Source: Candidatus Nomurabacteria bacterium (GTDB lineage: Bacteria; Patescibacteriota; Minisyncoccia; Phycocordibacterales; UBA1006). Taken from it: a DNA stretch of 5,000 nucleotides. The stretch is from NCBI GenBank assembly GCA_943357975.1, contig CALRGS010000042.1:1-5000 (forward strand). The letters run 5' to 3'. This document shows positions 1 to 4,683 of this stretch, piece by piece (the stretch's first letter is position 1; each line of letters starts with the position of its first letter). Position numbers and translations under genes: made by a program. The notes beneath the pieces were generated by a model, which made no database searches, was not told where the DNA came from, and worked only from the letters and a program-made list of their open reading frames with translations.

Positions 1-1089
1 TCAAGTATCAACCTTACCAACAAAAAAGTTGATCGCGCAAACCTTACTATAAAGAAAAACGAAGAGTCCATTGAAAATTTAGGAGAAGGTATTGTCTCAA
101 GTACGACAGCCCTCAATGAAACGATTCGATCACTGAATCGAAGTGATAATGAGTCAATTGTTGAATTATTATCATCGAAAGGAACTATTTCGGACTTCTT
201 GCGTGATGTTGATGACGTGATTCAAGTTCAAAAAACATTAAAGACTCATGTTGTTGTGATGAAAGACACACGTTTTAATTTACAGAATGCTCAGGTAGAA
301 CTAGCAAAACAGAAACAAGATTTACAAAAATTATTAGGAGAACTTGCTGATCAGAAAAAAATTATTGATGCCCAAGTTGCAGAAAAAAATCAATTGCTTG
401 CAGAAACAAAAAACCAAGAATCGCAGTACCAGGCACTCCTCGTAGATCGTAAGGCAAAAGTTGAAGCTCTTGAGGCAGAGATTTTCGATTACGAATCAAA
501 GCTCAAGTTTACGTTAAATGAAAAAGGTCTTCCTGGTAAAGGGGTGCTCTCATGGCCACTTGCAAATGTACTGATTACGCAATCCTTTGGAAGAACCGTT
601 TCAGCAAAGCGTCTCTATGTTTCCGGATCACACAGTGGAGTTGATTTTCGTGCTGCGGTTGGAACGGAGGTTTATGCGGTTGCGGAGGGTGTCGTTGAAG
701 GGGTTGGTGATACTGATAAGACCTGTCGTAAGGCGTCGTTTGGTAAATGGGTATTTATCCGACATCCAAATGGACTCGCTACCGTATATGCTCACTTATC
801 ACTCACCAAGGCTACTGAGGGTCAGAAAGTACGCAAAGGTGATTTGATAGCTTATAGTGGCAATACAGGCCATTCTACAGCGCCACACCTACATATCACC
901 GTCATGGCTTCAAATGGTGTGAGTGGGGAAGAGGGGGCTCGTGTGGATTCAAAACCCTCCCTATCATGTGGTGGAAAAGTATATCGTATGCCAATTGCGC
1001 CGACGTCGGCATACCTTGATCCATTGATATATTTTCCAAAAACAAATAACAGTATGTTTAAGGACGGTGTCAATGGGACTGGCGGATAG
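1..1089 (+). CDS. Coiled-coil M23 metallopeptidase (PcsB/EnvC-like murein hydrolase), 5'-truncated
   Basis: The frame is open from the window edge, so the N-terminus, including any signal peptide, is missing and 362 residues are visible. The TTG at 199 is internal, because in-frame coding continues upstream of it. Visible residues 1 to about 170 are rich in Gln, Lys, Glu and Leu and look like long coiled coils, as in PcsB/EnvC proteins. A short linker leads to the M23 (LytM) domain at about 185-350. Its zinc and catalytic residues are all present: H211 and D215 in HSGVD, H265 in YAHLS, and H296 and H298 in PHLH, so it should be an active Zn endopeptidase cutting peptidoglycan peptide crosslinks outside the membrane. 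Two cysteines, C242 and C323, are the only ones visible and may pair. The coiled coil probably restrains or recruits the catalytic domain, as in the family. The family call is firm; substrate and partner are inferred. Confidence 0.93.
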   Translation, partial: SSINLTNKKVDRANLTIKKNEESIENLGEGIVSSTTALNETIRSLNRSDNESIVELLSSKGTISDFLRDVDDVIQVQKTLKTHVVVMKDTRFNLQNAQVELAKQKQDLQKLLGELADQKKIIDAQVAEKNQLLAETKNQESQYQALLVDRKAKVEALEAEIFDYESKLKFTLNEKGLPGKGVLSWPLANVLITQSFGRTVSAKRLYVSGSHSGVDFRAAVGTEVYAVAEGVVEGVGDTDKTCRKASFGKWVFIRHPNGLATVYAHLSLTKATEGQKVRKGDLIAYSGNTGHSTAPHLHITVMASNGVSGEEGARVDSKPSLSCGGKVYRMPIAPTSAYLDPLIYFPKTNNSMFKDGVNGTGG

Positions 1090-1098
1090 CCAGTTTTC
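1078..1098 (+). terminator. Intrinsic terminator of the M23 gene, overlapping its stop codon
   Basis: A perfect 6-bp stem (ACTGGC at 1078-1083 with GCCAGT at 1089-1094) closes a GGATA loop and runs into TTTTCTC. The stem can extend by G-U pairs. It overlaps the TAG stop codon. The stem is short and the U-tract is only four bases before a C, so efficiency may be modest. It does not work as a terminator for the convergent CAP gene, since no T-run follows it on the minus strand. Confidence 0.55.
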
Positions 1099-1145
1099 TC
1101 CTATAGGCACTCTACCTAAAAGATATATTGTGCGACATATACCTA

Positions 1146-1949
1146 TTACTCTCCCCTCGAGACACAAGTATCAAATGCATCGACCTGATCATTATATTTT
1201 ATTACCAAAGCTTCCCTTTCTTTCAAGAGTGTATTGTATGCGGTGATAAGGTCGGTGGTTTGATTCAGTTCGATACCTTCCCTGAGGGTCGTCAGTTGTT
1301 TAGCAAGGTCTTTAATCAAGAGACGAATTTGCCCATCAACATTTGGGCAGGTTGCTACTGGTTTGCCAAAGTGTTGCGTGATAAGGACTGATCGTTCATC
1401 GTTCATGACCCCATAATCCACTGATACGCCAATTTCGGTATATGCTGCGTCCAGAATGTTGCCGCGATGGTTGGGACTGCGCATCCAGGCATCAACTATT
1501 TCTTTTGCGGTAGTGAAATCCCCTAACGCTAAATTTTCACCAACCTTGATGAATTTATATTTTTGATTGTCAATAAAATTATCGAATCCTAATTTATTAC
1601 TTGGTCGGTAGTGATCAAAGTATTGATACTTGAACATATCAAGAGATTTATGATATGCCGAGTCGCGAAGCTTGATAGTGAGGACCAAAGGCTTTAAATG
1701 ATATTGAGCTCTATAGTAATTTGTAAGCCAGATGATATTTGCTGAGGTGAGAGCCATATGGCTGTCCACAATAGATTTTGATTCAGATTTTATTTCAAGG
1801 ATCTGGGGATTGAGGTCAGTGGCGGTTTCAACAACCACTTCCCTGTGTTGAATAGTACTTTTTTTATACAAGACAAAAAACACCGCGAATATCGCTATAA
1901 TAAGAACAACGAGGAGGATGTTATTTTTATTTTGAGAAATAATTTTCAT
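1146..1949 (-). CDS. Membrane-anchored CAP (SCP/YkwD-like) domain protein
   Basis: This 267-residue protein has an N-terminal transmembrane anchor (about 11-28), a linker to about 65, and then a bacterial CAP domain at about 66-196. The recognisable marks are an LTNYYR start helix (LNxxR-like), FDHYRPS (H113), GENLA (E138), a DAWMRSPNHRGNIL segment (H161), TEIGV, and ITQHFG at the end. H113, E138 and H161 fit the usual CAP His/Glu cavity. The C-terminal 209-260 is predicted helical and coiled-coil-like, flanked by C201 and C262. Bacterial CAP proteins are extracytoplasmic; their chemistry is mostly unknown, so I assign no reaction. The ATG lies 3 bases after the upstream gene's stop with no Shine-Dalgarno, which suggests translational coupling. 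I see no convincing terminator downstream. Confidence 0.9.
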   Translation of the reverse strand: MKIISQNKNNILLVVLIIAIFAVFFVLYKKSTIQHREVVVETATDLNPQILEIKSESKSIVDSHMALTSANIIWLTNYYRAQYHLKPLVLTIKLRDSAYHKSLDMFKYQYFDHYRPSNKLGFDNFIDNQKYKFIKVGENLALGDFTTAKEIVDAWMRSPNHRGNILDAAYTEIGVSVDYGVMNDERSVLITQHFGKPVATCPNVDGQIRLLIKDLAKQLTTLREGIELNQTTDLITAYNTLLKEREALVIKYNDQVDAFDTCVSRGE

Positions 1950-1952
1950 ATT

Positions 1953-2324
1953 CTAGTTACAAGTACTTGAAACATGATACCCGGCGGTAATTGCTTCTGG
2001 TGCTGAGGTAAAGTATACCCTGTTTTCAGGCTTTACTCGAGTGAGACCGGAACAGCCTTTTGGGTAGTACGTCTTCCCTGTTTTTGATCCTGCATAAGCC
2101 CAATGCTCTGGTTCGGTAGTACTTCCTGCTTGGTTATATTGAGGAATCGCAGTTTTTACCAAGGGTGGATAGATTACCTGGATAGGCTCTAGTTCCCCTT
2201 TGGCAGATAATGTGGAGATACGCCCCAATGTAAAAACAAGCCCTAAAACAAGGATTATAGAGGTGATTTTGAGGATAACTATCCCCCAGGGCTTGATTTT
2301 TATAAGGGTTTCTGGTATGCTCAT
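1953..2324 (-). CDS. Small membrane-anchored protein with Ada-like Cys domain
   Basis: The protein is 123 residues. It has one transmembrane helix at about 13-34, a Pro/Gln/Thr-rich linker to about 72, and a C-terminal domain at about 74-123 (WAYAGSKTGKTYYPKGC ... NRVYF ... EAITAGY ... STCN). That pattern matches the short metal-binding module of Ada and of nuclease-associated C-terminal domains (form: aSk...yH..C...kxik.eN.v.F.s.eeA...Gy.pC..C). Here the usual His is Y87 and the first Cys of the last pair is S119, leaving C91 and C122. With a helix at the N-terminus the domain most likely faces outside, so a disulfide is more plausible than zinc. It is the first gene of a two-gene unit with the CAP protein. 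No Shine-Dalgarno precedes the ATG. The function is unknown; a DNA-repair role as in Ada is unlikely. Confidence 0.82.
   Translation of the reverse strand: MSIPETLIKIKPWGIVILKITSIILVLGLVFTLGRISTLSAKGELEPIQVIYPPLVKTAIPQYNQAGSTTEPEHWAYAGSKTGKTYYPKGCSGLTRVKPENRVYFTSAPEAITAGYHVSSTCN
2293..2321 (+). promoter_or_regulatory. Candidate sigma70-type promoter for rpmA
   Basis: TTGATT at 2293-2298 and TATGCT at 2316-2321 are separated by 17 bases, a better-spaced pair than anything in the 44-base gap itself. It lies inside the 5' end of the divergent Ada-like gene and would start the rpmA transcript near 2328, about 40 bases before the ATG. This is a sequence match only. Confidence 0.35.
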
Positions 2325-2368
2325 AGAACTTAATTATCAAGCTAATTATATAGTAAGTATACACCACT
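2325..2368. promoter_or_regulatory. Divergent AT-rich promoter region between the Ada-like/CAP unit and rpmA
   Basis: These 44 bases separate two genes read in opposite directions, so they should hold or overlap start sites for both. On the minus strand a TATAAT lies at 2345-2350 and a TATACT at 2356-2361, neither with a good -35. On the plus strand TATAGT lies at 2349-2354 with a weak -35. Any of these would give a very short leader. No Shine-Dalgarno is visible for either gene. Confidence 0.4.
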
Positions 2369-2641
2369 ATGGCACATAGAAAAGCCGGAGGTACCGCGCG
2401 TAACCTCCGAGATTCAAACCCTAAATACCTTGGTACGAAATTGTACGATGGACAGACTGCACAGTCTGGTTCGATTATTATCCGACAGCGAGGTACTCGT
2501 ATTTTGGCTGGTAAGAATGTCCGAGTAGGTGTTGATCATACACTCTACGCTGATAAATCTGGTATCGTAAAATTTACCACCAAGCGAAAAATGAAGTTTG
2601 ATGGAACAACAACTCTTAAAAAGGTTGTGAACGTTATCTAA
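2369..2641 (+). CDS. rpmA: Large-subunit ribosomal protein bL27
   Basis: This 90-residue protein starts with MAHRKAGGTARN, followed by RDSNPKYLG, IIIRQRGTR, GKNV and VGVDHTLYA, the standard bL27 pattern. It is a component of the 50S subunit whose basic N-terminal tail reaches toward the peptidyl-transferase centre. The protein starts directly with the Met-Ala-His tail and has no Firmicutes-type N-terminal extension needing Prp cleavage. Residues about 70-90 form a Lys-rich C-terminal tail. In most bacteria rpmA follows rplU (bL21); here the upstream neighbour is a divergent membrane-protein gene and a strong terminator follows directly, so it appears to be a single-gene unit. No Shine-Dalgarno is visible before the ATG. 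A GC-rich hairpin lies within codons 6-14 (2386-2409). Confidence 0.97.
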   Translation: MAHRKAGGTARNLRDSNPKYLGTKLYDGQTAQSGSIIIRQRGTRILAGKNVRVGVDHTLYADKSGIVKFTTKRKMKFDGTTTLKKVVNVI

Positions 2642-2675
2642 ATAATAAAAAATCCCGTAAGGGATTTTTTATTAT
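2642..2675. terminator. Bidirectional intrinsic terminator shared by rpmA and rplI
   Basis: The arms at 2642-2656 and 2661-2675 are perfect 15-bp reverse complements around a GTAA loop. The core is ATCCC/GGGAT, flanked by an A-run on the left and a T-run on the right, so it gives a U-tract hairpin in both directions. It begins at the end of rpmA and its right arm contains the rplI stop codon (2672-2674). Confidence 0.92.
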
Positions 2676-3118
2676 ACAAGTATTACTTTGTAATCGAGCG
2701 TGTGTTTTTTGGTCCCAATGGTCACAGTATGGTCCCCTACTGCCTTAATTGATTTGGTGTAATCCAGAATGAGGTCCTTGGCGATAAAAATATTGTGAGA
2801 TTCTTTTATTGCATGACAAATTTCTTGGGCTGTAACGGCTTGATATAAATGACCCTTACCATCATGTGCGTGACCGCTGAGAGTCACTGATTTGGTCTTT
2901 GCAATATCAGCAAGAAGCTGCTTCAATTCCCCATCCTTCTTCATTTCCTGCTCACTTGAGATCTTCTGACCTGCTTTGATTTTTAAAATAGCTTCATCTG
3001 TTGCGCGGACCACTGATCCAGAAGGTATCAAAAAGTTCTGAGCGTATCCATCTGATACCTCTTTCACATCGTTTATTTTTCCAATATTCTTTACGTTTTT
3101 TATAAAAATGACTTTCAT
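2672..3118 (-). CDS. rplI: Large-subunit ribosomal protein bL9
   Basis: The protein has 148 residues, the normal length for bL9. The N-terminal domain (MKVIFIKNVKNIGKI) carries the family signature: G13, N16, V21, G24-Y25, N28-F29-L30, G34 and T40 are in place. V36 sits where the pattern prefers Gly or Ala. A Lys/Glu-rich connecting helix (about 41-75) leads to the C-terminal domain (about 76-148; SVTLSGHAHDGKGHLYQAVT). bL9 binds 23S rRNA near the L1 stalk and limits frameshifting and ribosome crowding. It is the last gene of the operon behind ctpA, 42 bases after that gene's stop, and terminates in the shared hairpin. Its ATG has the only strong Shine-Dalgarno in the window, AGGAGG, 9 bases upstream. 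Some CPR lineages are reported to lack bL9, so its presence helps placement. Confidence 0.96.
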   Translation of the reverse strand: MKVIFIKNVKNIGKINDVKEVSDGYAQNFLIPSGSVVRATDEAILKIKAGQKISSEQEMKKDGELKQLLADIAKTKSVTLSGHAHDGKGHLYQAVTAQEICHAIKESHNIFIAKDLILDYTKSIKAVGDHTVTIGTKKHTLDYKVILV

Positions 3119-3126
3119 GTTCGGCT

Positions 3127-3149
3127 CCCTCCTCTTATTAAGAGGAGGG
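3127..3149 (-). repeat. 23-base near-perfect palindrome in the ctpA-rplI gap
   Basis: CCCTCCTCTTA (3127-3137) and TAAGAGGAGGG (3139-3149) are perfect 11-base reverse complements around one central T. As RNA this would fold as roughly 9-10 bp with a 3-5 base loop. On the rplI side it is followed by GAGCCGAAC, not a U-run, so it is not an intrinsic terminator. The ctpA-side flank carries a GC-rich CTGGGGTGGAG. The block is much richer in GC than its surroundings. Two readings are possible: a leader hairpin controlling rplI translation, or a copy of a dispersed REP-like intergenic repeat. Confidence 0.8.
3128..3133 (-). promoter_or_regulatory. Perfect Shine-Dalgarno for rplI, inside a hairpin
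   Basis: On the minus strand this reads AGGAGG, 9 bases before the rplI ATG. It stands out because the other genes here have weak or no Shine-Dalgarno. It forms the 3' arm of the palindrome at 3127-3149, so it can be base-paired and hidden from the ribosome. Confidence 0.75.
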
Positions 3150-3160
3150 CTGGGGTGGAG

Positions 3161-4378
3161 TTATTTTAATAATTTCAATGCGGCATCCATCTGCGGATCA
3201 GAGTACTCCCCTGTTTTAGGATCCTTGACCGCCTTGTCTTCGACAATCACAGAAGGCTTGATACCTTGATGAGAAATAGAAACACCATCAGGAGTCAGCC
3301 ATTTCGCAACAGTAACCTTAAGAGACGATCCATCCTTGAGAGGTACCAGTTCTTGAACAGAACCCTTACCAAAGGTGATGGTTCCTACTAGTTTTGCAAC
3401 ATTGTGTTCAGCAAGTGCTCCAGCAAGAATCTCAGAAGCTGACGCTGATCCCCCGTTCACCAGTACGATGATTTGCGGTTGCTTAGCAAGTAAGGTGAAC
3501 CCTTTACTTTTATGAAGCACTTCAGCACGATCGGTTCCAGAATTTTCTCGAACCACCACCTCTCCAGACTTGAGGAAATAACTTGCAATATCCACAGCCG
3601 CATCTAGATAACCACCAGGATTATTACGCAAATCAATAATCAGTTTTGTTTTTCCTGTCTCACTAAATTTTGTAAGCGCATCAGTGAACAATACCGCAGA
3701 ATTTTCTGAGAAACTATAGAGACTGATGACAAACACATCACCTACTTCCTTTGTATCAATAGTTGGGAGTTTTACAATATCGCGAACGATACTAATTTTT
3801 CTAAGCTCAGTCTCACCTTTACGATAAATACTCAAGGCGACGGTCGTTCCGATATCGCCACGAATAATATTAATAGCACTATCAATATCCATACCATCCG
3901 TTTTTTTACCATCGACTTCGGTGATAATATCCCCCGATTTGATCCCTGCTTTTTCCGCAGGAGAGTCCTTCATAGGCGCAATGACCGTGATAGCGCCATC
4001 TTTCTCACCTACTTCCATACCTACCCCACCAAAAGAACCTTTTACCTGGGCATCGAATAATTTTGCCTGTTTCGGTGGAAAAAATACTGTGTAAGGATCA
4101 CCATAGGAAGCTACAAGTCCAGAAATAGCGCCGTACACGCTGTCCTTGGTTTCAGGGGTTGTTTCCTTGAACGGATATTTTTCCCCAAGGAGTTTCCATA
4201 CACTCCAAAACTGAGAGAGGTCAGTAGTTTCAATGAGGGATTCATTTAGTGTATGGTTACTGAATATTTTTGCAACAACTGGTTTTGTTCCCACAAAAGC
4301 ACCCAGAACAAAAACTCCAGCAGTGAGTGCAAGGAGTCCCAAAGAGTTGATAATAGATTGGTATTTTTTCGGTGACAT
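3161..4378 (-). CDS. CtpA-like S41 carboxyl-terminal processing protease with PDZ domain
   Basis: This 405-residue protein has an N-terminal membrane anchor or signal (about 11-30), a helical N-terminal domain (about 50-105), a PDZ domain (about 112-198; FGGVGMEV, SPAEKAGIKSGDII, VDGK) and the S41 protease core (about 205-380). The Ser-Lys-Gln catalytic set is intact: S313 in GGSASASEILAGAL, K338 in FGKGSVQ and Q342, with the same spacing as in Bacillus CtpB. The oxyanion-side segment LRNNPGGYLD is also present. It should cut extracytoplasmic substrates, with the PDZ domain recognising C-termini and gating activity; the substrate is unknown. The protein has no cysteines. Its ATG lies 2 bases after the upstream gene's stop, with no Shine-Dalgarno, so the two are probably co-translated. 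The length is normal for the family. I do not choose between ctpA, ctpB and prc names. Confidence 0.95.
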   Translation of the reverse strand: MSPKKYQSIINSLGLLALTAGVFVLGAFVGTKPVVAKIFSNHTLNESLIETTDLSQFWSVWKLLGEKYPFKETTPETKDSVYGAISGLVASYGDPYTVFFPPKQAKLFDAQVKGSFGGVGMEVGEKDGAITVIAPMKDSPAEKAGIKSGDIITEVDGKKTDGMDIDSAINIIRGDIGTTVALSIYRKGETELRKISIVRDIVKLPTIDTKEVGDVFVISLYSFSENSAVLFTDALTKFSETGKTKLIIDLRNNPGGYLDAAVDIASYFLKSGEVVVRENSGTDRAEVLHKSKGFTLLAKQPQIIVLVNGGSASASEILAGALAEHNVAKLVGTITFGKGSVQELVPLKDGSSLKVTVAKWLTPDGVSISHQGIKPSVIVEDKAVKDPKTGEYSDPQMDAALKLLK

Positions 4379-4380
4379 AA

Positions 4381-4662
4381 TTAAAGAGTGTCTATTTCAT
4401 GCTCTACTCGATTGTTCATATCAGCAACAATCTCATCTGCAATTTCATTGATTTCCTCTTGAACCTCTTCTTCAATAATAGTAGCCCGCACGAGAGCTCG
4501 TTCCCGGCGCTTCTTTGCTATAGTTTTAAGAATCCATCCAATTCCAATAATAATGACAGAGATGATACTCGCAAGAAACTTTTTCCAACCAGTGGGAAGT
4601 CCGGAAAAGATTACCAAAAGGTTGACAAACCCCAATACAATAAGTGTTGTGCCGTATTTCAT
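4381..4662 (-). CDS. Small two-helix membrane protein with charged C-terminal tail, unknown function
   Basis: I do not recognise this 93-residue protein beyond its shape. Two hydrophobic helices (about 5-21 and 29-47) are joined by a short GLPTGWKK loop. A basic patch (KKRRER, 50-55) and a strongly acidic amphipathic helix (about 62-90, EEEVQEE ... EIADEIV) follow. The positive-inside rule puts the charged tail in the cytoplasm, where it could form a coiled coil or bind a partner. Placement is the main clue: it lies 21 bases after the putative glycoside hydrolase gene and 2 bases before ctpA, both on the same strand. It could be a ctpA partner or simply a co-transcribed membrane protein. Coding reality is supported by the tight spacing and the coherent topology. 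Confidence 0.78.
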   Translation of the reverse strand: MKYGTTLIVLGFVNLLVIFSGLPTGWKKFLASIISVIIIGIGWILKTIAKKRRERALVRATIIEEEVQEEINEIADEIVADMNNRVEHEIDTL

Positions 4663-4671
4663 ATACCTGAA

Positions 4672-4677
4672 AGTATA
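4672..4677 (-). promoter_or_regulatory. Possible internal -10 box before the small membrane protein
   Basis: On the minus strand this reads TATACT, about ten bases before the ATG at 4662. The best-spaced upstream hexamer is TTCCAA, a poor -35. It would give a nearly leaderless transcript for the small protein, ctpA and rplI. Weak evidence; read-through from the upstream gene is just as likely. Confidence 0.2.
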
Positions 4678-4683
4678 CCAAGG

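Noticed and set aside
199..201. TTG as the start codon of the M23 protein
   Set aside because: The frame is open back to base 1 and the upstream 66 residues continue the same coiled-coil style, so the true start is outside the window.
1104..1118. Possible terminator hairpin for the CAP gene on the minus strand
   Set aside because: The stem is only 6 bp with a G-U pair and a 3-base loop, and no U-run follows it.
852..1167. Minus-strand reading frames opposite the end of the M23 gene
   Set aside because: They lie across the intact M23 catalytic region and have no recognisable protein features.
1128..1391. A plus-strand reading frame of 87 codons opposite the CAP gene
   Set aside because: It overlaps conserved CAP coding sequence and shows no domain or start signal.
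1960..1969. Perfect 10-base palindrome CAAGTACTTG just before the CAP start
   Set aside because: It falls in the last codons of the Ada-like gene (Ser-Thr-Cys-Asn) and has no room for an RNA loop; no partner copy is seen elsewhere in the window.
2453..2468. Inverted repeat CAGACTG/CAGTCTG inside rpmA
   Set aside because: It is short and lies in conserved coding sequence far from the start; chance is the simplest explanation.
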